Shown here: positions 36,707-44,202 of the stretch, one piece after another
How the letters are laid out: each line of letters begins with the position of its first letter
How positions within the stretch are numbered: position 1 is the first letter of the stretch
NCBI RefSeq assembly: GCF_000787375.1
Contig: NZ_JRJU01000011.1
Span: 1-64,000, forward strand
Direction: 5' to 3'
DNA length: 64,000 nucleotides
Origin: Halalkalibacter okhensis
GTDB taxonomy: Bacteria > Bacillota > Bacilli > Bacillales > Bacillaceae_D
Made by a program: the position numbers and the translations under genes
The notes under the pieces: generated by a model
The model's input: only the letters and a program-made list of their open reading frames with translations
Databases searched by the model: none
Told to the model about the DNA's origin: nothing

Positions 36707-37060
36707 TTAGTTCTTCTTATTCAACTCTTCAATGGATTCCGTTTTTTCATTTTCAACCACATACTTAAGCATGGCTATTTTATTATCCCAAAATTGTTCA
36801 AAAAACGAAAGCCATTGTTTTAATTCAAAGAGAGCACTAGCTTGTAATTTATATCTCTTCTCTCTTCCTATTTTTTCGACACTTACTAGGTTGGCCTCTG
36901 CGAGCACCCGTAAATGTTTCGAAACAGCCGTTCGACTCATCGGAAAATGTTCACTAATTCCCGTAATTGGCATCTCATCATCTGCTAACAATCGTAACAT
37001 CTTTCTCCTTGTTGGATCAGCTATAGCTTGGAATACATCCTGTTTTTTTGCAGTAGCCAT
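36707..37060 (-). CDS. ArsR-family winged-helix regulator
   Basis: A 117-residue ArsR/SmtB-type repressor with FQAIADPTRRKMLRLLADDEMPITGISEHFPMSRTAVSKHLRVLAEANLVSVEKIGREKRYKL. It has no cysteine metal site, so it is likely of the SdpR-like, non-metal type. Its ATG overlaps the stop of the upstream SRPBCC gene by one base (TAATG). This gene pairing is frequent in Bacillaceae. Confidence 0.92.
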   Translation of the reverse strand: MATAKKQDVFQAIADPTRRKMLRLLADDEMPITGISEHFPMSRTAVSKHLRVLAEANLVSVEKIGREKRYKLQASALFELKQWLSFFEQFWDNKIAMLKYVVENEKTESIEELNKKN

Positions 37061-37488
37061 TAGCCCTCAACTACTTTTCTTAGATCATTATTAACGATTG
37101 AATCCCAACCATTATTCATTCGATTTCTTATTTCAGTATTTGACTGATTTGGACCTGGACCTGGTACAATTTCCCGAGCATCTCCCCATCCTGAATGAGT
37201 CAGTGTAAATTCAGTCTCATCTCCTAAATCAGCTAATTCAAACGTAATCATCCACCCATCTTCTCCCCAAGAAAAAACTAAGCGATTTGGTGGTTCAAGC
37301 TCTAGGACTTTACAAGATGTGGGTCCAAAAGGAGACTGAATCGTAAATTCATAACCTAATTCTTGCTTAAAATCATTTGGCATAAACCATGTTTCAATTC
37401 CTTCTGCCGTAGCTACCGCTTGCCATACTTTGTCTATCTTTGCTTGAAACACGGTATTTTTACGAATTTCTGGTGTGCTTGATTTCAA
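37060..37488 (-). CDS. SRPBCC/AHSA1-like domain protein
   Basis: A protein of about 142 residues of the Bet v1-like, activator-of-Hsp90-ATPase homology family. VWQAVATAEGIETWFMPNDF and NRLVFSWGEDGWMITFELADLGDETEFTLTHSGW are typical. The fold forms a hydrophobic ligand cavity; the ligand is unknown. TTG at 37488 has GGAGG seven bases upstream, whereas the ATG at 37494 touches the site; either is possible. It is co-transcribed with the ArsR gene. Confidence 0.85.
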   Translation of the reverse strand: MKSSTPEIRKNTVFQAKIDKVWQAVATAEGIETWFMPNDFKQELGYEFTIQSPFGPTSCKVLELEPPNRLVFSWGEDGWMITFELADLGDETEFTLTHSGWGDAREIVPGPGPNQSNTEIRNRMNNGWDSIVNNDLRKVVEG

Positions 37489-37603
37489 TTTCATTCCTCC
37501 ATTAACAAATATGTAACCATTTGGTTCTATTTAAAGAATACAAAACCATTTAGTTTCATGTCAACACCTTCTTCACTTTACTTTCTTCAAAAACAACTTA
37601 AAT

Positions 37604-37634
37604 ATGCATCTGTTTTCATAGAAAACAAATGCAT
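37604..37634 (-). terminator. Hairpin after the HAD gene
   Basis: ATGCATCTGTTTTC faces GAAAACAAATGCAT with near-complete pairing, 13 bases past the stop at 37647. Confidence 0.55.
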
Positions 37635-37646
37635 CCAAATTATTAT

Positions 37647-38438
37647 TTATTGTATCAATCCTAATTGTTTCAGGCCGTTATAAATACCCGAATTGGTTAC
37701 TTCAGTTGTTTTATGTTTAGCATATGGAAATAACTCTGGATGAGCATTTCCCATTGCAAATCCGTCACCTACTGTTGAGAGCATTTCTTTATCATTCATA
37801 CCATCTCCAAAAGCGATTGCTTCTTCTTTACTGATATTAAGAGTTTCCAACACCTTTTGTACAGCAATTCCTTTATTCACTTGATCGCGGATGACATCGT
37901 ATGCATGATCTTTGAAACCTTCCACATTAACAGGAGCTAAATGAACGTTACCCACTTCTTCATACAGATGGGGGTCATTATGACCTAAGTTAATCAGTGA
38001 TACACCTAAAATATCATTCAAAAATTCATGATCATAAAGAACATTCTGTTTCAAATGAAAATGTTGAATAAACTCCTTAAGCACCGGAGAATCAAACGAA
38101 GTTAGAACATTTTTCTCATTTGTATACATGATGGCTTCATGGCCTTTTTCTTTTGCAATGTCTAAAAAAGATTGAATTGTGTTAGCAGCCATTTTTTCTA
38201 ACATAATATCTGAGCCTTGATGTACGGCATAAGCACCGTTGTAGCCAATAAAAGAATCGATGTTTAACTCTTCGCCGATTTCTTTAATTTCATGTAATGG
38301 TCGACCAGTTGAAAGAAAGACTACTAGGCCATTTTTTTGGACTTGCAAAACGGCTTCCTTTGTCGATTGTTCAATTGAATCATCTGGCTTCAAGATAGTC
38401 CCATCAATATCCAGAAACAAAATTTTATGACTTGGCAT
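37647..38438 (-). CDS. Cof-type HAD phosphatase
   Basis: A 263-residue HAD subfamily IIB phosphatase. Motif I is LFLDIDGTILKPDD, motif II is LSTGRPLHEI, the motif III Lys lies in NKGIAVQKVLE, and motif IV is AIAFGDGMNDKEML followed by GFAMGNAHPE. It likely dephosphorylates sugar phosphates or flavin and pyridoxal phosphates; such enzymes are promiscuous. AGGAGAGACCAC precedes the ATG. Confidence 0.92.
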   Translation of the reverse strand: MPSHKILFLDIDGTILKPDDSIEQSTKEAVLQVQKNGLVVFLSTGRPLHEIKEIGEELNIDSFIGYNGAYAVHQGSDIMLEKMAANTIQSFLDIAKEKGHEAIMYTNEKNVLTSFDSPVLKEFIQHFHLKQNVLYDHEFLNDILGVSLINLGHNDPHLYEEVGNVHLAPVNVEGFKDHAYDVIRDQVNKGIAVQKVLETLNISKEEAIAFGDGMNDKEMLSTVGDGFAMGNAHPELFPYAKHKTTEVTNSGIYNGLKQLGLIQ

Positions 38439-38512
38439 GTGGTCTCTCCTTTTGTTTTTCTTATAATCTCTAGCTATTACATAATCATTGTATCATGTAA
38501 TGTCATCATACG

Positions 38513-38736
38513 AAAAAAAAACCAGCTCCTTATCGGAACTGGTTCTTTGTGTGTATGGGTGTGCCGCAACTGCCGCTTCTAATCGAGTTTCAAACCACCA
38601 CTTCTCGAAGTGGGTGTTTGCGCAAAATAATTCAGTCGTCCTCTACACATTGAAGGCTTGACATTCTTATTTCGATTAAAACTCCCTAATTAAGTATACA
38701 GGTTGAAACCATTATTTGCGTACAATGCAGCTTCTA
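38513..38736 (-). ncRNA. Candidate CcpA-controlled small RNA, about 224 nt
   Basis: A good sigma-A promoter, a gene-free stretch and a strong terminator lie in line on the minus strand. The terminator is ACCAGTTCC-gataa-GGAGCTGGT followed by eight Ts (38513-38543). A central hairpin at 38595-38616 has about ten pairs. A single-stranded CACACCC tract (38557-38563) could pair with ribosome binding sites. Only very short frames exist inside, none with a good ribosome binding site. It does not encode an SR1P-like peptide. I cannot assign it to a known family. Confidence 0.5.
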
Positions 38737-38742
38737 CTAAAT

Positions 38743-38771
38743 ATAGTACATCAAAATGACAACGCTTTCAA
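38743..38771 (-). promoter_or_regulatory. Small RNA promoter overlapped by a perfect cre site
   Basis: TTGAAA (38766-38771), a 17-base spacer and TACTAT (38743-38748) form a sigma-A promoter. TTGAAAGCGTTGTCA (38757-38771) fits the CcpA consensus at every position and covers the -35, so glucose repression is expected. Confidence 0.6.
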
Positions 38772-38779
38772 TAGGTAAA

Positions 38780-38806
38780 ATTAAAAAGGGAGGTTCCCTT
38801 TTTAAT
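38780..38806 (-). terminator. Terminator of the alpha/beta hydrolase gene
   Basis: ATTAAAAAGGGA pairs with TCCCTTTTTAAT and overlaps the stop codon region; the minus strand continues into TTTTAATTTT. Confidence 0.7.
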
Positions 38807-39662
38807 CTTTCAAAAACTGCAAAAGTAAACGATTAACAATCTCATTCTGCTCATGTTGAACCCAATGAGTTGCCTCATCTACCAAAATTAATTGGCCATC
38901 ATCACACATAGTCATACTTTCCTTTGCTAAAGGCAAAGATAGAAAGGAGTCATTCTTCCCCCAAATCATTCGTACAGGGATAGTTATCTTCTCATCAGGA
39001 ACCATATTTAGACTACCCAGTCTGATCGCTCTATACCATTCGAGCATAGCTGTAAGTGCGCCAGTCTGTGCCCACGCTGTTTGATAATTTTTAAGATCAT
39101 CCAGTCTAAATGTATTAGATTTGCACGAATGAAGAAGGATTCTTTTCATTAATTTCCATTCATCCGCTAGCAACATCTCTTCCGGAATTCTAGGAATTTG
39201 AAAAAATAATATATATAAACTTTTTACTAATTGCAAAGGACAACGAGTGATTGTTTTTCCAAACACCGCGGGATGAGGCATATTCATTGGTATGAGCGTC
39301 TGAACATAAGTCGGTCTACTAGCTGCAAGATGCCATGCTACGGCACCTCCCCAATCATGCCCAACTAAGCGAACCTTCTCCCTTTTGAAATGCTTAATCA
39401 GTCCAATAACATCATCACGTAGTATATCTAAGGTGTATTGTTTTATTCCATTTGGTTTGTCACTTAAATTATAGCCTCGTTGATCAGGAACGACGACCCG
39501 GTATCCTGCTTCTACTAAAGGTGCTATTTGATTTCTCCATCCATACCAAAACTCCGGAAACCCATGTAAGAGAATAACAAGAGGACCATCACATGGACCT
39601 GCTACAGCTGTATGTAATGTTACACCATTTGTTTTTATATAAAAAAATTCAAGATTTTCCAT
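38802..39662 (-). CDS. Alpha/beta hydrolase, epoxide hydrolase-like
   Basis: A 286-residue alpha/beta hydrolase. It has the oxyanion motif LLHGFPEFWYGWRNQ near residue 35, DQRGYNLSDKP, the nucleophile Asp in VGHDWGGAVAW near residue 103 and a terminal catalytic His in EATHWVQHEQ. Asp as nucleophile with HGFPE points to the epoxide hydrolase group rather than esterases. The ATG at 39662 follows AGGAGG; earlier in-frame codons lack a ribosome binding site. Confidence 0.85.
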   Translation of the reverse strand: MENLEFFYIKTNGVTLHTAVAGPCDGPLVILLHGFPEFWYGWRNQIAPLVEAGYRVVVPDQRGYNLSDKPNGIKQYTLDILRDDVIGLIKHFKREKVRLVGHDWGGAVAWHLAASRPTYVQTLIPMNMPHPAVFGKTITRCPLQLVKSLYILFFQIPRIPEEMLLADEWKLMKRILLHSCKSNTFRLDDLKNYQTAWAQTGALTAMLEWYRAIRLGSLNMVPDEKITIPVRMIWGKNDSFLSLPLAKESMTMCDDGQLILVDEATHWVQHEQNEIVNRLLLQFLKD

Positions 39663-39748
39663 TTGAGTTTCCTCCTGGTTTCTAGCTTTCACTTTAGTTG
39701 TTATTTTCATACAAAGGACAGTTAAGGGAGTTTTCTAATGGAAAATAT

Positions 39749-40273
39749 TTAATTTACATTATTTAGTGCTCGTAATGTTTCTAATACATGATCTACAAAT
39801 TCAGGAATGTCTTCCATATGTTCTTCATTAATCTTATGGTCAAACATTACTTTAGAGGAATTCATGTACTTATTCTCTTTTTTTCCATAAACAAAACTTA
39901 TTGTTTGTTCAGGGGGCAAGATCGGGGCCCATATCGATAATAGGATCGTTTCAATTTGCTCACATTGAGTCTGAATCTCTTCAATTTGAAGTGTAAATTG
40001 AAGAAGTAACCTACATCCTGGATTTCCCGCAGGAGCCTCTAATATTTCTTCAGCTAAATCTTTGATCGATGCATCTAGTATAATTTCTGCTGTCACCTTA
40101 TTTTTATTTGCCAAATGAAACTCAAGACCAAAATGCCTTGACATGATCGACATATCTACTTGATCTTTTCGGTTTGTAATTTGTACAACTTGTTCAATGG
40201 TTTCTAGGTCATATATGTAATTTTCTATCCCAACTTTTAAATTTTCAAAAATGGTCGGATCAAACATTCTCAT
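39749..40273 (-). CDS. Conserved-looking soluble protein, unrecognised
   Basis: A 174-residue mixed alpha/beta protein without signal, membrane segment or motif I recognise. AAGGG precedes ATGAGAATG, leaving two possible starts two codons apart. It stands 87 bases upstream of the hydrolase on the same strand and may share its transcript. Function is unknown. Confidence 0.65.
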   Translation of the reverse strand: MRMFDPTIFENLKVGIENYIYDLETIEQVVQITNRKDQVDMSIMSRHFGLEFHLANKNKVTAEIILDASIKDLAEEILEAPAGNPGCRLLLQFTLQIEEIQTQCEQIETILLSIWAPILPPEQTISFVYGKKENKYMNSSKVMFDHKINEEHMEDIPEFVDHVLETLRALNNVN

Positions 40274-40451
40274 TCATTCCCTTCATGTATTTTTATTTTA
40301 CTCAGTAAATTATACCGAATTATCGGCACAAGAATTCATTACCTTGGTTGACTTCTTTTTAAAATGTGACGAACATCACTTAAGATAACATGAATTTAGA
40401 GTATGCTTTGGTTAAGAAAGAAACATGATAAGTATAAAAGGAGCGTGATTC

Positions 40452-40898
40452 GTGATGACAGAAAAGTATAATACCATTCTTGTCGCTGTGGATGGATCAA
40501 AGGCAGCAAAGCGGGCCTTAGGAAAAGCAATCGATTTGTCAAAAAAAGATGAAGCCAAACTTGTCATCTCTTATGTTATTGATAACCGTACAACTGGAAC
40601 GATTGAACATTATGATCGCACGTATGCACAGCAGGCAGAGGGTTACGGTGTCGACCTCCTTGAAGGGTATAAAAGCATTGCACTTGAAGCTGGGGTAGCT
40701 AACGTGACAACAGACCTTGGCTATGGTTCCCCCAAAGTCCGTATTCCAAAAGATGTAGCTGAGAAATTTCATGTTGATCTCATTATTGCTGGGGCAACTG
40801 GAGTCAATGCGGTAGAACGGTTTCTGATTGGAAGTGTCTCTGAGAGCATTGCTCGACGTGCAAAATGTGATGTTTTAATTGTACGTAACGAAGATTAA
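40452..40898 (+). CDS. Universal stress protein, UspA family
   Basis: A 148-residue UspA-domain protein. The ATP-binding pattern is VAVDGSKAAKRAL near the N-terminus and GATGVNAVERFLIGSVSESIARRAKCDVLIVR at the C-terminus (G-x2-G-x9-G-S type). It probably binds ATP and assists stress survival. GTG at 40452 has the better spacing from GGAG; ATG at 40455 is also possible. Confidence 0.93.
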   Translation: MMTEKYNTILVAVDGSKAAKRALGKAIDLSKKDEAKLVISYVIDNRTTGTIEHYDRTYAQQAEGYGVDLLEGYKSIALEAGVANVTTDLGYGSPKVRIPKDVAEKFHVDLIIAGATGVNAVERFLIGSVSESIARRAKCDVLIVRNED

Positions 40899-40904
40899 TT
40901 GAAA

Positions 40905-40948
40905 AAGGAGGTGTTCAAAGTGAACTTTGAACGCCTCCTAATTTTTAA
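40905..40948. terminator. Bidirectional terminator after the stress protein gene
   Basis: GGAGGTGTTCAAAG pairs with CTTTGAACGCCTCC over four bases, with A and T runs outside, between convergent genes. Confidence 0.85.
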
Positions 40949-41664
40949 TTGTTTTCATATTCATATTTTTTCCCGTCGGCTTTTTCAGCTTTTATCTTAA
41001 CTTCAACTGATTCAGCTTCCACACCGTATTGTGCAAGGATTTCTTGAGCCAGAGTAGGTAATTCCTCAGCAGACTGAATTGGGGTTAACGCAAAGAGATC
41101 GTCTATGAAAACATCTGCTTGTTTATTTTTCAATTTTATTTTTTCGTCTTCCCACTCAATTTCTACTTCTGATTTCACACGATTCTTTTTACGTTCCTGT
41201 TTGATCTCTATTTCTATTTTTTCATTTTCTAGTTCTATCTCTAATTTTTCAAGTTGCTCTAAAAATGAGACAGCTGTTTGCTTCCCCTTTGCTTGTGTGC
41301 CTTTTTCTTGAGTGAGACCTTTTGCCTTAGCGAGACCTTCTGCTCGTGCAAGACCTTTTGCTGCTTGCGTAAAGCCGTTACTTTGGCTACTTTCCTCCGT
41401 TTGCTCCATGTCACTCATGGCAACTTTCGATTCATCTTCAGGGCTTGAAGATAATAATATTGGATTTTCCTCAGATATTGACGTTGGAATCTCCTCTACT
41501 GTATCTACTTCTTCTACTTCAGTAACAGTCTTTTTCACGGTCAATGCTTCTTGAGTGATTTGCTCTGATTGACTGGGCTCTTTTGTATCTGCAAATGTTA
41601 AATAACCGATTGAAATAATAACTGTGAAAATTGCTCCAACAAACATATATGCAACCTTATTCAT
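40945..41664 (-). CDS. Exported charged protein, YusW-like C-terminus
   Basis: A 239-residue protein with an N-terminal hydrophobic segment (residues 5-24). An acidic, Ser/Glu-rich linker follows, then a short repetitive tract (AAKGLARAEGLAKAKGLTQEKG), then a Lys/Glu-rich domain with alternating IEIE/KIKL strands that recalls YusW-like domains. The GGAGGAATT site fixes the ATG. It is probably anchored at the outer surface. Function is unknown; the YusW assignment is tentative. Confidence 0.6.
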   Translation of the reverse strand: MNKVAYMFVGAIFTVIISIGYLTFADTKEPSQSEQITQEALTVKKTVTEVEEVDTVEEIPTSISEENPILLSSSPEDESKVAMSDMEQTEESSQSNGFTQAAKGLARAEGLAKAKGLTQEKGTQAKGKQTAVSFLEQLEKLEIELENEKIEIEIKQERKKNRVKSEVEIEWEDEKIKLKNKQADVFIDDLFALTPIQSAEELPTLAQEILAQYGVEAESVEVKIKAEKADGKKYEYENN

Positions 41665-41852
41665 AATTCCTCCGTTTACTTCCTTTTTTCTTCTCTAATT
41701 ATAAAGAAAGCCTGAAAAATCCATCAAGATGCGGATGACACGTTATATTCGTACTACCTAAATAAAGAACCCCTACGATTTGTAGTCATAAGGACTTCAA
41801 AACGTAGGGGAACATAAATGAATCTATATACAAGGTACTAAATTCCTAGTTA

Positions 41853-42158
41853 TTAAAAATCGCTATCTTCTGACTCATCAAATTCCATTTCTGATTCTGT
41901 ATCGAACTCGTCGGCTTCACCGTCTTCTGTTTCAAACTCTGTATCAAATTCCTCAGTTTCTTCCTCAGCTTCTGGAAGCTCCTCTACACCCTCATCTGCT
42001 GGAGCATCATCAAAGCCATCCATATCTGTTTCAGTTTCCGTTTCGAATTCTGAATCTTCCCCTAAAGTAGGTTCATCAACCTCTGCATCACCGCAAGCTG
42101 CTAACATACCTACTGTTAAGATCGCTGAAGCTGCTGTAAGGAATACCTTTTTTTTCAT
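41853..42158 (-). CDS. Highly acidic lipoprotein
   Basis: A 101-residue protein with a lipoprotein signal (MKKKVFLTAASAILTVGMLAAC, Cys near residue 22). The remaining 80 residues are almost all Asp, Glu, Thr, Ser and Phe in DEFDTE-like repeats, with no Lys or Arg. Such anionic surface proteins fit an alkaliphile or halotolerant organism. GGAGG precedes the ATG. No enzymatic role is suggested. Confidence 0.7.
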   Translation of the reverse strand: MKKKVFLTAASAILTVGMLAACGDAEVDEPTLGEDSEFETETETDMDGFDDAPADEGVEELPEAEEETEEFDTEFETEDGEADEFDTESEMEFDESEDSDF

Positions 42159-42423
42159 GTTTGAAAACCTCCTGCAAATTACTTGTTTTTTGTTACAATG
42201 CTCATATTAATCGCTTTGCAACGATCTGTATAGCCAATCCACTGCTTTTTCATTTCTTAAAAACATTTTTACAATTTTTGCGAGAACACTAGATATTTCT
42301 CCGGTTGTATTTAGTGATTTTCGCATATGATTTTGTGATTGTTTTAGTGAGTACCATATTTAAAGTTTAATAAGTACAACAGCTGAGCAGTGGCTAGAAC
42401 AATAACAAAGCAGATAAAGAAGA

Positions 42424-42461
42424 AGGACACTAAGCTGGATTTCCCCGTTTTAGTGCCCTCT
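42424..42461. repeat. GGGCACTGAAAAA-type hairpin, copy E (diverged)
   Basis: GGACACTAA faces TTTTAGTGCCC. It lies downstream of the 52-bp tandem repeat and the oxidase gene. Confidence 0.5.
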
Positions 42462-42496
42462 ATTTGCAGTCTGATTACCTATTTTTTTACCTTTTT

Positions 42497-42704
42497 GGGC
42501 AGCAGATTGCCCTTCTGGTTACCTACTTTTCCTTTTCCTTCGTCTTTCGGGCAGCAGATCGCCCTTCTGGTTACCTACTTTTCCTTTTCCTTCGTCTTTC
42601 GGGCAGCAGATCGCCCTTCTGGTTACCTACTTTTCCTTTTCCTTCGTCTTTCGGGCAGCAGATCGCCCTTCTGGTTACCTACTTTTCCTTTTACCCCGCT
42701 TTTC
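42497..42704. repeat. 52-bp tandem repeat, four copies
   Basis: Four head-to-tail units begin at 42497, 42549, 42601 and 42653. The first three are almost identical; the fourth diverges in its last 12 bases. Degenerate partial units flank both sides (about 42470-42496 and 42705-42730). Each unit starts GGGCAGCAGATCGCCC, which can fold on itself, and continues with a pyrimidine-rich tail. The period is not a multiple of three, so open frames through it are incidental. It lies in the gap between the acidic lipoprotein and oxidase genes. Confidence 0.95.
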
Positions 42705-42746
42705 GGGTAGCAGAGAGCTCTCTTACTCAGACCAACTTTCCTTATT

Positions 42747-43877
42747 TCAAACATCTTCATTAATATGGATTGCCCCGCCAACATCATACAGTTTAAGGTC
42801 AATATTGGTTTCTTCCCCAAGAGCAAGTTTCGCAAGTTCAGCACCGACATACGGGCCGACTGTTAACCCAGATGCACCTAAGCCATTCGCAACCAATATC
42901 CCTTGAAAGTTTGGAATAGCTCCAATAACAGGGAGGAAACCAGGTGCAACTGGTCTGAAACCTACCTTTGTTTCAAGCACCGTACTATTTGCTAGTCCTG
43001 GCGCGACCATTAGCGCCTTATCAAAAATTTCATGCATACCTCTAACTGTCACACGCGTATCGTAACCAACATTATCTTCATGCGTTGCTCCGACAACAAC
43101 ACGGCTTCCTTCAAACGCTAATAAGTACTGATTCGTAGGCGGCATCACAACGGGCCATTTATCCGTATTCGTTTCAGGTAATTCTAAGTGAACAATTTGC
43201 GCTTTTTGCGGCTCAATTAAAAAATCTATTCCTAATGGTTTACATAGTTCATTTGCCCAAGCACCCGTTGTAACGATGACTTGATCGGCATAATAGCTCT
43301 TGTCGTTAACCTCAACACCTATCACATGACTTCCCTTATGTATTAGCTTTGCATCCCCTTTAATATAGGTAGCCCCACGTTTTTTGGCTGCATTTATTAG
43401 AGCATTACATAATGCCCTCCCATTTACACGAGCGGCACCACTTACATGAACTGATCCATATTCATCAGCTAATGGCGGGAAGAGCGCTTTGGTTTCAGCA
43501 GGAGTCAAGCGTGTAATCTCTCCAATTTCAGGTGCATCTTCACGACGTTTTCTTACTCTTTCTTCCATCTTATCTAATTTAGCTTCATCTGTATGAAGGC
43601 TGACCGCTCCAACTTTTGCATAACCTGTCTCTGTTTGTCCATCTGCTTCTAATTGATTGATTAAGTCTGGATAATATTTTGCACCACCTTTGGCTAATTG
43701 GTACCACGCTTGATTACGACGCTGCGATAACCATGGACAAACGATTCCAGCTGCAGCATCCGTACCTTTGCCATTATCCTCCCTATCGATTATCATTACA
43801 TTTGCTCCTGCCTTGACAAGATGGTAGGCAGTTGCAGAACCTAAAATACCCGCACCAACTACAATAAATGTTTTCAT
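42747..43877 (-). CDS. FAD-dependent oxidoreductase, glycine/D-amino-acid oxidase family
   Basis: A 376-residue flavoprotein of the DAO family. The N-terminal dinucleotide fold is VVGAGILGSATAYHLVKAGANVMIIDRED, and the C-terminal FAD-contact segment is GFRPVAPGFLPVIGAIP...VANGLGASGLTVGPYVG. It should oxidise a secondary or D-amino acid to an imine with release of peroxide. Substrate is uncertain. The ribosome binding site is weak (GGTG). Confidence 0.88.
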   Translation of the reverse strand: MKTFIVVGAGILGSATAYHLVKAGANVMIIDREDNGKGTDAAAGIVCPWLSQRRNQAWYQLAKGGAKYYPDLINQLEADGQTETGYAKVGAVSLHTDEAKLDKMEERVRKRREDAPEIGEITRLTPAETKALFPPLADEYGSVHVSGAARVNGRALCNALINAAKKRGATYIKGDAKLIHKGSHVIGVEVNDKSYYADQVIVTTGAWANELCKPLGIDFLIEPQKAQIVHLELPETNTDKWPVVMPPTNQYLLAFEGSRVVVGATHEDNVGYDTRVTVRGMHEIFDKALMVAPGLANSTVLETKVGFRPVAPGFLPVIGAIPNFQGILVANGLGASGLTVGPYVGAELAKLALGEETNIDLKLYDVGGAIHINEDV

Positions 43878-44028
43878 CTATTACATACACCTTTTTCTGT
43901 TTTTTTCTATATGCCTTTGATTTTACAGAATACCACAACGAACCTCAAACATTGTTAAACCTCTACCTAGGCACTTACCTAATCTTTTCAAATCCGTGAC
44001 ACCAGCCCACCCATATTACGTCTTTAGA

Positions 44029-44037
44029 CATAAGGTA
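44029..44037 (+). promoter_or_regulatory. SigK-like -10 upstream of the YjcZ-like gene
   Basis: CATAAGGTA fits the mother-cell sigma-K -10 pattern CATANNNTA. An AC dinucleotide stands 18 bases upstream, slightly far for the usual -35. Late sporulation expression is inferred. Confidence 0.35.
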
Positions 44038-44070
44038 TGAGTGTACCAACTCAAAAGGAGGAATTCACTT

Positions 44071-44157
44071 ATGAGTCACGTTACAGGAAACAGCTTCACA
44101 TTAATCGTGGTGCTTTTCATTTTATTAGTTATTGTAGGTTCTGCTTACGTCTATTAA
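44071..44157 (+). CDS. YjcZ-like tiny membrane protein
   Basis: A 28-residue peptide, MSHVTGNS followed by one membrane helix (FTLIVVLFILLVIVGSAYVY). The FxLIVVLFILLxIVG core is the hallmark of the tiny Bacillus membrane family that includes YjcZ, often linked to sporulation. AAAAGGAGG lies at the right distance and a strong terminator follows ten bases after the stop. Confidence 0.85.
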   Translation: MSHVTGNSFTLIVVLFILLVIVGSAYVY

Positions 44158-44166
44158 AGATAATAA

Positions 44167-44196
44167 AAGGCAAGGGAGAAGAACCTCCCTTGCCTT
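44167..44196. terminator. Bidirectional terminator
   Basis: AAGGCAAGGGAG pairs perfectly with CTCCCTTGCCTT between the tiny membrane gene and the convergent OFA gene. Confidence 0.85.
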
Positions 44197-44202
44197 ACTA
44201 AA

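Noticed and set aside
38513-38736. SR1 regulatory RNA
   Set aside because: Its expected 39-residue SR1P frame is not present; only frames of about ten codons are found.
42497-42730. Possible CRISPR array
   Set aside because: The units abut directly with no unique spacers, and no cas gene is near.
42390-42763. Open frames of about 100 residues on the plus strand and one of 75 on the minus strand
   Set aside because: They are frames through the 52-bp tandem repeat, whose period is not a multiple of three, and they lack ribosome binding sites.
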